Shown here one piece after another: positions 53,271 through 61,573 of a stretch of 64,000 bases of DNA. Position 1 is the stretch's first letter. The number at the start of each line of letters is the position of its first letter. A model generated the notes under the pieces. The model saw nothing but the letters and a program-made list of their open reading frames with translations. It ran no database searches and was not told where the DNA came from. Source of the stretch: Bacteroidetes bacterium HGW-Bacteroidetes-5 (GTDB lineage Bacteria > Bacteroidota > Bacteroidia > Bacteroidales > UBA932); contig PHDC01000002.1 of assembly GCA_002842515.1 (NCBI GenBank), positions 378,744-442,743 of the forward strand, given 5' to 3'. The translations under genes and the position numbers were made by a program.

Positions 53271-53807
53271 ATGAAGGTATATACCAAAACCGGAGATAAA
53301 GGGAGAACATCTCTTGTCGGAGGAGAGAGAGTGAGTAAAGATGACCCAAGAGTAAATGCATACGGAAGTGTAGATGAGCTTATTTCACATATTGCACTCT
53401 TAAGGGCAGACGCTTTTGGAGAACCTTACCACGATAATCTCAGAAGGATTCAGGCAAACCTGATGCTGGTGGCTGCCCACCTTGCATCTGACGAGATAAC
53501 ATCTCAAAAACTAAAATCATTTGATCATCTTGAAATAGAATTTCTCGAGCACCAGATAGATGAGATGACAGCTAAACTGCCAGAGCAGAACGCCTTCATC
53601 TTGCCCGAAAGACCCCGTGTTGCAGCGGAGTGCCACATCGCAAGGACTGTTTGCCGTAGAGCAGAGAGAGCATCAATATCAATTATGACAGAACCGCGAC
53701 TTGAGATTGCTGTCAAATACCTGAACCGGCTTTCGGACTACCTCTATGTCTACGCCAGATACTTATCAATGGTTAACGGAATCGGGGACGATTTCTGGTA
53801 TCAGTAA
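53271..53807 (+). CDS. Cob(I)alamin adenosyltransferase (PduO type)
   Basis: Makes adenosylcobalamin from cob(I)alamin and ATP. The 178-residue protein has the PduO ATP site TKTGDKGRTSLVGGERVSKD near the N-terminus, AYGSVDELISHI and the conserved ARTVCRRAERA and LNRLSDYLYVYARY helices. It follows the LolD-like gene by 26 bases. No other cobalamin gene is in the window, so it may simply serve a cobalamin-using mutase. Confidence 0.94.
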   Translation: MKVYTKTGDKGRTSLVGGERVSKDDPRVNAYGSVDELISHIALLRADAFGEPYHDNLRRIQANLMLVAAHLASDEITSQKLKSFDHLEIEFLEHQIDEMTAKLPEQNAFILPERPRVAAECHIARTVCRRAERASISIMTEPRLEIAVKYLNRLSDYLYVYARYLSMVNGIGDDFWYQ

Positions 53808-53891
53808 TCTTGTAAATCAAAAAAAAATCACTATCTTCGCAAACTATTTTGGCAATTTATTGTAAATGCTTAATTATTAACTATTTGTGCT

Positions 53892-54113
53892 ATGTATTGG
53901 ACACTTGAACTGGCGTCGAAACTGGAGGATGCTCCATGGCCTGCAACTAAAGAAGAGCTTATTGATTATGCAACCCGCTCAGGAGCACCTCTTGAGGTGA
54001 TCGAGAATCTGGAAGATTTAGAGGAGGATGGGGAGGTTTATGACAGCATTGAGGATATATGGCCCGATTATCCCAGCAAAGAGGACTTCTTCTTCAATGA
54101 GGAGGAGTATTAA
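53892..54113 (+). CDS. Small acidic DUF2795 protein
   Basis: A 73-residue, strongly acidic protein (WTLELASKLEDAPWPATKEE, then EDLEEDGEVYDSIEDIWPDY). DUF2795 is a small family of Bacteroidetes and other bacteria with no assigned function. Length is normal. It is 11 bases before trkA and may be cotranscribed with it. Confidence 0.85.
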   Translation: MYWTLELASKLEDAPWPATKEELIDYATRSGAPLEVIENLEDLEEDGEVYDSIEDIWPDYPSKEDFFFNEEEY

Positions 54114-54124
54114 AATAGTTTAAA

Positions 54125-55471
54125 ATGAAAATAATTATTGCAGGTGCCGGCGATGTGGGTAGCCACCTTGCCAAAATGCTTAGCAATGAGTATCACGACT
54201 TGACGCTGATAGACAACGACGAGTCCAGATTAAACAGAGTTGCGGAGAATTCAGATGTTCTTACTGTATTCGGGTCACCTACTTCCATAAAAACACTTGC
54301 ATATGCCGGTGCTGCTAAGGCAGACCTTTTTATTGCAGTAAGTCCCTCTCAGGAGCAGGATGTAAATCTTATAAGTGCGCTTCTTGCAAAAAAGATGGGG
54401 AGCAGTAAAGTTACAGCCCGTATTAACAACGATGAGTATCTGCAAAACGAAAACAAACTCCTATTTACAGAGATGGGTATAGATCTTCTTTTCTATCCGG
54501 AAAAGATTGCCTCTCACGAAATTATTGACCTTCTTAAACAGACCGGAACTTCGGAGTTTATGGACTTCTCCGGTGGTAAACTGCAGCTGATTGTCTTCCG
54601 TCTGGATGACGGAGCGCCTCTTATTGACAAAACTCTGGCAGATTACACTGCAGTGGGAGAGCCTCAGTACAGAGCAGTTGCCATTTCACGCGAAGGCGAG
54701 ACCATTATTCCAAGGAGCTCTACCCGATTTCAGATGCACGATCTTGTATTTGTAATATCCAAAAGAACCGGAGTTCAGGAGGTTATGAGCTACTCCGGAA
54801 AAAACAACATCGATGTAAAACGGCTTATGATTGTAGGGGGCGGCAGAATTGGTGAGATGGTTGCAAAGAAACTTGAAAGTACTGTGGACTATATCAAGCT
54901 GATCGAGCTAAAAAGAGAGCGTTGCGATGTGCTAAATGAAAGGCTTAGTAAAACGCTGGTAATCAACGGTGATGCCAGAAACACAGACCTTCTCATTGAA
55001 GAGGATGTTAATGATTTTGATGCCTTTGTGGCTGTTACCAGCAGCTCAGAGACAAACATTCTCTCCTGCGTAATGGCAAAGAAGATGGGCGTTGCCAAGA
55101 CTATCGCAGAGGTAGAGAACATAGATTATATTAAACTGGCAGAGGGTATGGGTGTAGATGCTGTTATCAATAAAAAACTCATCACCGCAAGCCGTATCTT
55201 TAGATTCACCCTCTCCAACAAAGTGCAGTCCATTAAATGCCTTAACGGCTCGGACGCAGAGATTCTGGAGTTCATAGTAAACCCAAACAGCTCCATAACA
55301 AAAGATAAAGTCCGCAATTTAGGATTTCCCAAAGATGCCATTATAGGTGGAGTAATAAGAGGGAACAACAGCTTCATTGCTCTTGGAGATACAGAGATCA
55401 AGCCTTATGACCGGGTTGTAGTGTTTGCTCTGCCATCTGCATTGAAAAAGGTCAATAAATTCTTTGCTTGA
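54125..55471 (+). CDS. trkA: Trk potassium uptake regulator TrkA
   Basis: The cytoplasmic NAD-binding subunit that gates Trk/Ktr potassium channels. The 448-residue protein has two RCK N/C repeats: KIIIAGAGDVGSHLAKML with TLIDNDESRL, and RLMIVGGGRIGEMVAKKLE with VINGDARNTDLL. TrkH, which usually follows trkA, is not here; the next gene is aspA with its own promoter. Confidence 0.95.
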   Translation: MKIIIAGAGDVGSHLAKMLSNEYHDLTLIDNDESRLNRVAENSDVLTVFGSPTSIKTLAYAGAAKADLFIAVSPSQEQDVNLISALLAKKMGSSKVTARINNDEYLQNENKLLFTEMGIDLLFYPEKIASHEIIDLLKQTGTSEFMDFSGGKLQLIVFRLDDGAPLIDKTLADYTAVGEPQYRAVAISREGETIIPRSSTRFQMHDLVFVISKRTGVQEVMSYSGKNNIDVKRLMIVGGGRIGEMVAKKLESTVDYIKLIELKRERCDVLNERLSKTLVINGDARNTDLLIEEDVNDFDAFVAVTSSSETNILSCVMAKKMGVAKTIAEVENIDYIKLAEGMGVDAVINKKLITASRIFRFTLSNKVQSIKCLNGSDAEILEFIVNPNSSITKDKVRNLGFPKDAIIGGVIRGNNSFIALGDTEIKPYDRVVVFALPSALKKVNKFFA

Positions 55472-55526
55472 TAGGAATTACTCTTATAATCTCTAAGAAT
55501 AATTAGCTTTTAACATAACATATCAT

Positions 55527-55534
55527 TACCTTTG
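55527..55534 (+). promoter_or_regulatory. -7 element of aspA
   Basis: TACCTTTG is a perfect -7 element, 25 bases before the aspA ATG; TTAG 20 bases upstream is a partial -33. Confidence 0.6.
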
Positions 55535-55558
55535 TAGCTCCTTTTAATAAAGATTGTT

Positions 55559-56989
55559 ATGGAGCGAATTCCTTTAAAAACCAGCGGAAAGACACGTACC
55601 GAGCACGATTTGCTTGGGAGTAAAGAGGTGCCGGTAGAGGCACTTTTCGGAGTACAAACCCTTAGATGCGTTGAGAATTTTGATATCAGCAGAGACTATC
55701 TTTGTGAGTATCCCGAGTTCACAAAAGCTCTGGGTATAGTTAAGATGGGGGCAGTTTTGGCGAATCACGAACTTGGGCTCATCGATGATAAAATTAAGGA
55801 TGCAATTGTTGCTGCTTGTAAAGAGCTTATGGATGGGCAGCACCTGGAACACTTCCCGGTAGATATGGTACAGGGGGGAGCGGGTACAAGTATAAATATG
55901 AATGCAAACGAGGTGATTGCAAACAGGGCTCTTGAGATTATGGGTAAAAAAAGGGGGCAGTACAAATACTGCAGCCCCAATGACCACGTAAATATGGCTC
56001 AGTCCACAAATGACGCCTACCCTACTGCAATGCATATAGGCCTATATCTTACCCACTTTCACGTAAGGGAGGCGTTACAAAAACTTATTGACTCCTTTGA
56101 GAAAAAGGAGAGAGATTTTGCGCACATCATCAAAATGGGGCGTACCCAGCTTCAGGATGCAGTTCCTATGACCCTCGGCCAGAGTTTCGGAGCCTATAAA
56201 TTTGCTATGAAACACGAACTCAGCCGCCTGGAGAAGGCAGCAAAAGAGCTCCTCTTCATAAATATGGGAGCAACTGCAATCGGAACAGGAATAACCTCCG
56301 AACCTGGCTATGCTGAGGCCTGCATTAAACACATCCGGGATATTACCGGGTGGGATATTCGTCTTGCCGAGGATCTTGTTGAGGCTACAAACGACACATC
56401 AAGTATGGTCTTCTATGCATCTGCACTTAAGATGATAGCCATTAGGTTATCAAAGATTTGCAACGACCTTCGTCTTCTCTCCTCCGGGCCGAGAACTGGG
56501 TTGGCAGAGATCAGCCTTCCTCCTAAACAACCGGGATCATCAATTATGCCAGGAAAGGTAAACCCTGTAATACCAGAGGTGGTTAATCAGGTTTGCTTTA
56601 AAATCATTGCAAACGAGATGGCAGTATGCCTGGCCTCCGAAGCAGCTCAGCTGGAACTCAATGTAATGGAGCCGGTTATAGTCCACAGCATTATTGAGTC
56701 CAGCGACTGGCTCATAAGGGCTCTTAAGACGCTACGCGAGGAGTGTATTGACGGAATTATTGCTAATGAAGATCAGTGCCGCCATATGGTGGAGCACTCT
56801 ATCGGAATTGTTACGGCTCTCAAACAATACATCGGCTACGAAAAGAGTTCGGAGATTGCACAGGAGGCTCTAAAGACCGGCGGAAGTGTTTATAAACTTG
56901 TTATGGAGCGGGGGCTTCTTACCAAAGAGCAGCTGGACACCATACTTGACCCGAAACATATGGTTAAACCGGTTAAAATCACTATATAA
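55559..56989 (+). CDS. aspA: Aspartate ammonia-lyase
   Basis: Interconverts aspartate with fumarate and ammonia. The 476-residue protein carries the fumarase/aspartase signature GSSIMPGKVNPVIPEVVNQV, the substrate motif SPNDHVNMAQSTNDAYPTAM, and IKMGRTQLQDAVPMTLGQ. The aspartase rather than fumarase assignment rests on overall match (TEHDLLGSKEVPVEALFGVQ). Fumarate made here can feed anaerobic fumarate respiration, which agrees with menaquinone genes nearby. Confidence 0.93.
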   Translation: MERIPLKTSGKTRTEHDLLGSKEVPVEALFGVQTLRCVENFDISRDYLCEYPEFTKALGIVKMGAVLANHELGLIDDKIKDAIVAACKELMDGQHLEHFPVDMVQGGAGTSINMNANEVIANRALEIMGKKRGQYKYCSPNDHVNMAQSTNDAYPTAMHIGLYLTHFHVREALQKLIDSFEKKERDFAHIIKMGRTQLQDAVPMTLGQSFGAYKFAMKHELSRLEKAAKELLFINMGATAIGTGITSEPGYAEACIKHIRDITGWDIRLAEDLVEATNDTSSMVFYASALKMIAIRLSKICNDLRLLSSGPRTGLAEISLPPKQPGSSIMPGKVNPVIPEVVNQVCFKIIANEMAVCLASEAAQLELNVMEPVIVHSIIESSDWLIRALKTLREECIDGIIANEDQCRHMVEHSIGIVTALKQYIGYEKSSEIAQEALKTGGSVYKLVMERGLLTKEQLDTILDPKHMVKPVKITI

Positions 56990-57004
56990 TAATTCTGATT
57001 AGAG

Positions 57005-57799
57005 TTATATCCCTCTTTTTTTGAAAATTACCGGAAAAACAAGCATTATTTCGCTCACCTGATTGTGCAAAACTGCAGGAGTCCAGGCGGGAGAGCTCTC
57101 TACAACTCTGATTGCCTCTGCTTCTAGCTGGAAGTGGGGGCTTTTTATAGCTGAGACCTCCCTTACTAATCCTTTGGCAGATATTTTAAAAGTGAGTAAA
57201 ACCGTACCTTCAATGTTAAGTCTTACACAATCCGGTGGGTAAATCAACCTTGTTGCAACCCATCTTATAAAGGCATTTTCATCTTTGCCCTGAAATTTTG
57301 GTCTTACATTTGCTAATCTAACATCATCTAGTTCTGATCCATCTTCGTTCCAAAAAGTACTTTCCACTACTTTTCCTTTTTCCATTAAATATTTCGCAGA
57401 AATTTTTGAGTTTGGGTAGTAATATTCAGTTATCCCATCTTCAAAATCATCTTTCATAAATGCTTTTTTGTATAGATGACCTCTCTCTTTCCAAATGCGC
57501 AACAATCCGTCTCGTTTAGCATCTTTATAGAAAAAGTGCATAACCGTATCCCCGTTTTTCCTGAAACGGGTACACTCACCATTGCGAAAATCGTCTGTTT
57601 TATAAATTAGATACTCCTTAGAGAACTTACCGTTGTGTTTCATCTTTATATGATGACAATTACCCCCGGTTTTGTCCCGTGTCACAAAGTAAAATGCTGT
57701 ATCAGAAGAACATTTTGTCCAATACTTATCAAAGTACTCCTGAGCATAGAGAGAGCTGCAAATTAAAAAGAGTAGGGCCAACAGTGATGATCTCTTCAT
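57005..57799 (-). CDS. MORN-repeat protein with C-terminal TonB domain
   Basis: A 264-residue exported protein. A signal peptide (SLLALLFLICSSLYAQ) precedes MORN_2-like repeats (GECTRFRKNGDTVMHFFYKD, DGITEYYYPNSKISAKYL). A TonB C-terminal domain follows at about 180-262 (EGTVLLTFKISAKGLVREVS, SPAWTPAVLHN). True TonB proteins keep an uncleaved N-terminal anchor and a proline-rich spacer; neither is clear here, so it may be a periplasmic adaptor rather than an energy transducer. Confidence 0.85.
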   Translation of the reverse strand: MKRSSLLALLFLICSSLYAQEYFDKYWTKCSSDTAFYFVTRDKTGGNCHHIKMKHNGKFSKEYLIYKTDDFRNGECTRFRKNGDTVMHFFYKDAKRDGLLRIWKERGHLYKKAFMKDDFEDGITEYYYPNSKISAKYLMEKGKVVESTFWNEDGSELDDVRLANVRPKFQGKDENAFIRWVATRLIYPPDCVRLNIEGTVLLTFKISAKGLVREVSAIKSPHFQLEAEAIRVVESSPAWTPAVLHNQVSEIMLVFPVIFKKRGI

Positions 57800-57838
57800 A
57801 TAATAATTTTTAAAAGGATATTAAGCATCTATCATTCA

Positions 57839-57846
57839 CAAATATA
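57839..57846 (-). promoter_or_regulatory. -7 element of the MORN/TonB_C gene
   Basis: TATATTTG on the minus strand, perfect, 40 bases before the ATG at 57799. Confidence 0.5.
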
Positions 57847-57901
57847 CAAAAATTTATTTGTTTGATTATGCTATACCTGACAAGATTATCTCTCTTTCAA
57901 T

Positions 57902-57909
57902 TAACTTTG
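57902..57909 (+). promoter_or_regulatory. -7 element abutting the ABC-F start codon
   Basis: TAACTTTG, perfect, ends four bases before the ATG at 57914, so the transcript would begin at or near the start codon. Confidence 0.55.
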
Positions 57910-57913
57910 CAGT

Positions 57914-59827
57914 ATGGCAACGGTATTACAAGCACAAAAACTCACAAAAACTTACGGCACAAAGGTCCTTTTTGAAAACCTGGATCTTAATATTAACGAA
58001 GGTGAAAAGGTCGCTCTAATTGCTCCCAACGGTACGGGTAAGAGCTCACTTCTTAAGATAATAGCAGGTGCAGATACTCCGGATTTGAATGATAACGGAG
58101 AGAGCGGCACAATTCAAATTTTCAGCTCGGGTGGAGTAGCTTTTCTTGATCAGGAACCGGTTTTTGATAACGAAAAAACACTCTTTGAAGAGGTTTTTTC
58201 CGGCGGCGGTGAGATAACACATATAACGGCTCAGTATGAGAAGGCACTAAAAGGATCCGACCACTCAGCTCTGGAGAGGGCAATAAATGAGATGGATCGT
58301 GTAAAGGGATGGCAGTTTGATTTGAAAATCAAGCAGATTCTTACATCTCTTAAAATTGAAAGTCTCGAATTAAAGATGGGGCAACTATCAGGAGGTCAAA
58401 AGAAAAGGGTAGCCCTTGCAAAGATGATGATCCAGGACGCAGGGTTCATAATTATGGACGAACCCACCAACCATCTAGATCTTGAGATTATCGAGTTTCT
58501 GGAAGATTACCTTAAAAGAAGCAGAGTGACTCTGCTTATGGTTACTCACGACAGATACTTCCTGGACAGAGTTTGTAATAAAATCATCGAACTTGAAAGT
58601 GGTAAACTCTATACATACGAAGGTAACTACACCTATTTTTTAAAGAAGAGGGAGGAGAGAATAGAGAATTTCAATACCGAAACAGAGAGGGCCAGAAATC
58701 TTTTTCATACCGAACTCGAATGGATGAGAAGAATGCCTCAGGCAAGAACTACTAAGGCAAAATACAGAATTAATGCCTTTTATGACCTCAAAGAGAGAGC
58801 CGGGCAGCGGGTAAACAACGATAATATTAGAATCAACACAGCCTCTTCCAGGCTGGGTACCAAGATTATTAACTGTAAAAATATCTCCCACAGCTTTGGC
58901 CCGGTAGTTACAATAGATGAGTTCACCTACAACTTTACGCGGGGCGAAAAGATTGGTATAGTGGGGGTAAACGGGGTGGGTAAATCTACATTTCTGGATG
59001 TTATAACAGGAGCTATTCCTTCAACAAAAGGTGAAACAGAGTGGGGAGAGACAGTTGTATTCGGCTATTACAGACAAACTGGCCTTGAGTTTAAGGCAGA
59101 AGATAAGGTTATTGATATAGTGAGAGAGATTGCCGAGACAGTTACAATGAGTGATGGCAGCACTATCTCTGTAAGTCAATTTCTTACAAGATTTTTATTC
59201 CCCCATTCAATGCACAATATGAAGGTAGAGAAGCTGAGCGGAGGGGAGAGAAGACGGCTCTATTTAGTTACCGTCCTTATGAAAAATCCCAATTTTCTCA
59301 TTCTGGATGAGCCCACAAACGATCTGGACTTAATGAGTATAAATGTTCTTGAGGAGTATCTTGAAACTTTTAATGGATGTGTAATAATTGTATCCCACGA
59401 CAGATATTTTCTAGATAAGATTGCCGGTCATCTTTTTGTTTTTGAAGGGAACGGAGTAATTAAAGACTTTGTGGGCAAGTACAGCGAGTACCGGGAGTAT
59501 ATGAAAGATAAAGAGCGAATTGCAACCAAAGAGTTAAAAGCCGGGCAGAGTGTAGAAAACAGAGAGCCATCAGATATTAAGAGCGGATCAAATCAAAAGA
59601 GCGGGTCAAATCAAAAGAGAAAACTCTCGTTTAAAGAGCAGCAGGAGTTCAATACTCTGGAGAGAGAGATTGGAGAGCTGGAAAAAGAGAAGAGCAGCCT
59701 TGAGGCTGCCCTTAACTCCGGTACACTATCTTCTGATGAGCTCACACAGGCTTCTGTAAGATTCTCCGATCTACTCTCGCTGATTGACTCTAAAAGTGAG
59801 AGATGGCTAGAGCTCTCAGATATATAA
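57914..59827 (+). CDS. ABC-F family ATPase, Uup-like
   Basis: A 637-residue soluble protein with two ATPase domains and no membrane part. Domain 1: APNGTGKSSLLKI, LSGGQKKRVALAKM, IMDEPTNHLDLE. Domain 2: GVNGVGKSTFLDV, LSGGERRRLYLVT, LILDEPTNDLDLMS. A basic linker and C-terminal coiled coil (EQQEFNTLEREIGELEKEKS) follow, as in Uup. ABC-F proteins act on the ribosome; Uup also affects DNA transposition in E. coli. The linker contains two 18-bp tandem units. It appears to be a housekeeping form, not an antibiotic-resistance type. Confidence 0.92.
   Translation: MATVLQAQKLTKTYGTKVLFENLDLNINEGEKVALIAPNGTGKSSLLKIIAGADTPDLNDNGESGTIQIFSSGGVAFLDQEPVFDNEKTLFEEVFSGGGEITHITAQYEKALKGSDHSALERAINEMDRVKGWQFDLKIKQILTSLKIESLELKMGQLSGGQKKRVALAKMMIQDAGFIIMDEPTNHLDLEIIEFLEDYLKRSRVTLLMVTHDRYFLDRVCNKIIELESGKLYTYEGNYTYFLKKREERIENFNTETERARNLFHTELEWMRRMPQARTTKAKYRINAFYDLKERAGQRVNNDNIRINTASSRLGTKIINCKNISHSFGPVVTIDEFTYNFTRGEKIGIVGVNGVGKSTFLDVITGAIPSTKGETEWGETVVFGYYRQTGLEFKAEDKVIDIVREIAETVTMSDGSTISVSQFLTRFLFPHSMHNMKVEKLSGGERRRLYLVTVLMKNPNFLILDEPTNDLDLMSINVLEEYLETFNGCVIIVSHDRYFLDKIAGHLFVFEGNGVIKDFVGKYSEYREYMKDKERIATKELKAGQSVENREPSDIKSGSNQKSGSNQKRKLSFKEQQEFNTLEREIGELEKEKSSLEAALNSGTLSSDELTQASVRFSDLLSLIDSKSERWLELSDI
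59581..59616 (+). repeat. Two 18-bp tandem units in the ABC-F linker
   Basis: Units at 59581-59598 and 59599-59616 differ at one base and encode a doubled SGSNQK peptide. They may vary in number between strains. Confidence 0.75.
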
Positions 59828-59861
59828 ACCCTTAGTCAAGATTCCTCTAACGGGTCAATTT
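59828..59861 (+). terminator. Weak hairpin and T tract after the ABC-F gene
   Basis: ACCCTTAG pairs with CTAACGGGT (one bulged C), followed by CAATTTTTT. It overlaps the end of the convergent ettA gene. Confidence 0.4.
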
Positions 59862-61523
59862 TTTATATTTAAATCTCTTTGGAGTGATATCTCCAAGCCT
59901 TCTCTTCTTATTCTCCTCATACTCCGAATAGCTTCCTTCAAAGAAGTAGACCTTAGAGTCTCCTTCAAATGCAAGAATATGTGTGGCAATCCTGTCCAGA
60001 AACCATCTGTCGTGAGATATGATAACCGCACACCCTGCGAAATTTTCCAGTCCCTCCTCGAGAGCTCTGATTGTATTAACATCAACATCATTGGTCGGCT
60101 CATCCAACAGCAATACATTTGCCTCCTCCTTTAGGGTGAGTGCAAGGTGAAGTCTGTTTCGCTCTCCTCCCGATAGAATTCCGCAAAGCTTCTCCTGGTC
60201 TGCTCCGGAAAAGTTGAATCTTGAGACATATGCTCTTGCGTTCATCTCTTTGTTCCCAAGTTTTACAAACTCAGAATTTTGAGAAATAGATTCATAGACA
60301 GTTATGTCCGGATTAATATGCTTATGCTGCTGGTCTACATAGGCTGTCTTAACGCTCTCCCCAACAGTAAAGAGACCATCATCACACTTCTCAATACCCA
60401 TTATCAGCCTGAAAAGTGTTGTCTTTCCTGCACCGTTCGGGCCAATTACTCCAACAATACCTGCCGGAGGAAGTTTGAAATTGAGATCTTCAAAAAGCAC
60501 TCTCTCTCCATAGGCTTTTGTTACACCCACTGCCTCTATAACCTTATCTCCCAGCCTTGGTCCGTTTGGAATAAACATCTCCAGCTTCTCCTCCTTAGCT
60601 CGTCCATCTTCGTTAAGCATTTTTTCGTATGCTCCAAGGCGGGCTTTGGATTTAGCGTGGCGGGCCTTAGGTGACATCCTCACCCACTCCAGCTCTCTCT
60701 CAAGAGTCTTGCGCCTTTTGCTCTCCTGCTTCTCCTCTTGAGCAAGGCGGGTAGATTTCTGATCCAGCCAGGATGAGTAGTTACCCTTCCAGGGGATACC
60801 CTCTCCCCTATCCAACTCAAGAATCCATCCCGCAACATTATCCAGAAAATAGCGGTCGTGAGTTACGGCTATTACAGTACCTTTATATTGCTGAAGGTGA
60901 GCTTCCAGCCATTGAATACTCTCTGTATCCAGGTGATTTGTCGGCTCATCTAAAAGGAGAACATCGGGCTCCTTTAGAAGTAATCTGCAAAGTGCTATCC
61001 TGCGCCTCTCTCCTCCACTGAGGTGTTTAACCAGGGCGTCGGGATCCGGACACTGTAGGGCATCCATCGCCTTCTCAAGTTTTGAGTCTATATCCCATCC
61101 GTTTAGGTGTTCAATCTTATCTGTAAGTTCACCCTGAAGCTCTATAAGTCGGTTCATCTCGTCGTCTTCCATAGGCTCTGCAAACTTTGCATTAACCTCT
61201 TCGTACTGTTTTAGAAGATCAACAATCTCAAAAGCTCCCTCTTTCACAATTTCAATCACTGTTTTGGTCTCATCCAGTACGGGCTCCTGCTCCAGAAATC
61301 CAACGGAGTAACCGGGGGCCCACACAACATCTCCCTGGAAAGATTTTTCTACTCCTGCAATGATTTTTAGGAGTGTACTCTTACCGGAGCCGTTTAGCCC
61401 GATAATCCCAATCTTGGCGCCATAAAAGAAAGATAGGTAAATATCTTTTAGAATTGCTTTATTGTTGTTCGGCAGTATCTTACCTACGCCGTTCATTGAA
61501 AAAATTATCTTTTCGTCCGCCAT
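59847..61523 (-). CDS. ettA: Energy-dependent translational throttle protein EttA
   Basis: An ABC-F ATPase that binds the ribosomal E site and gates the first peptide bond according to ATP/ADP. The 558-residue protein has Walker A GLNGSGKSTLLKI and GPNGAGKTTLFRL, signatures LSGGERRRIALCRLL and LSGGERNRLHLALTL, and DEPTNHLDTESI / DEPTNDVDVNTI. The arm region and the linker (ELEWVRMSPKARHAKSKAR) match EttA closely. It has its own promoter within the end of the upstream M23 gene. Confidence 0.95.
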   Translation of the reverse strand: MADEKIIFSMNGVGKILPNNNKAILKDIYLSFFYGAKIGIIGLNGSGKSTLLKIIAGVEKSFQGDVVWAPGYSVGFLEQEPVLDETKTVIEIVKEGAFEIVDLLKQYEEVNAKFAEPMEDDEMNRLIELQGELTDKIEHLNGWDIDSKLEKAMDALQCPDPDALVKHLSGGERRRIALCRLLLKEPDVLLLDEPTNHLDTESIQWLEAHLQQYKGTVIAVTHDRYFLDNVAGWILELDRGEGIPWKGNYSSWLDQKSTRLAQEEKQESKRRKTLERELEWVRMSPKARHAKSKARLGAYEKMLNEDGRAKEEKLEMFIPNGPRLGDKVIEAVGVTKAYGERVLFEDLNFKLPPAGIVGVIGPNGAGKTTLFRLIMGIEKCDDGLFTVGESVKTAYVDQQHKHINPDITVYESISQNSEFVKLGNKEMNARAYVSRFNFSGADQEKLCGILSGGERNRLHLALTLKEEANVLLLDEPTNDVDVNTIRALEEGLENFAGCAVIISHDRWFLDRIATHILAFEGDSKVYFFEGSYSEYEENKKRRLGDITPKRFKYKKLTR

Positions 61524-61542
61524 CTTAATATTTAGTTTGCGG

Positions 61543-61573
61543 CAAAGATAATATCATATTATCTCTTTCCCAA
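61543..61573 (-). promoter_or_regulatory. Promoter of ettA
   Basis: TTG (61573-61571), exactly 20 bases, then TATCTTTG (61550-61543) on the minus strand. It lies over the end of the M23 gene and makes ettA independently expressed. Confidence 0.65.

Noticed and set aside
57914..61523. Antibiotic-resistance ABC-F proteins
   Set aside because: Both match housekeeping Uup-like and EttA architectures, with EttA linker and Uup coiled coil.
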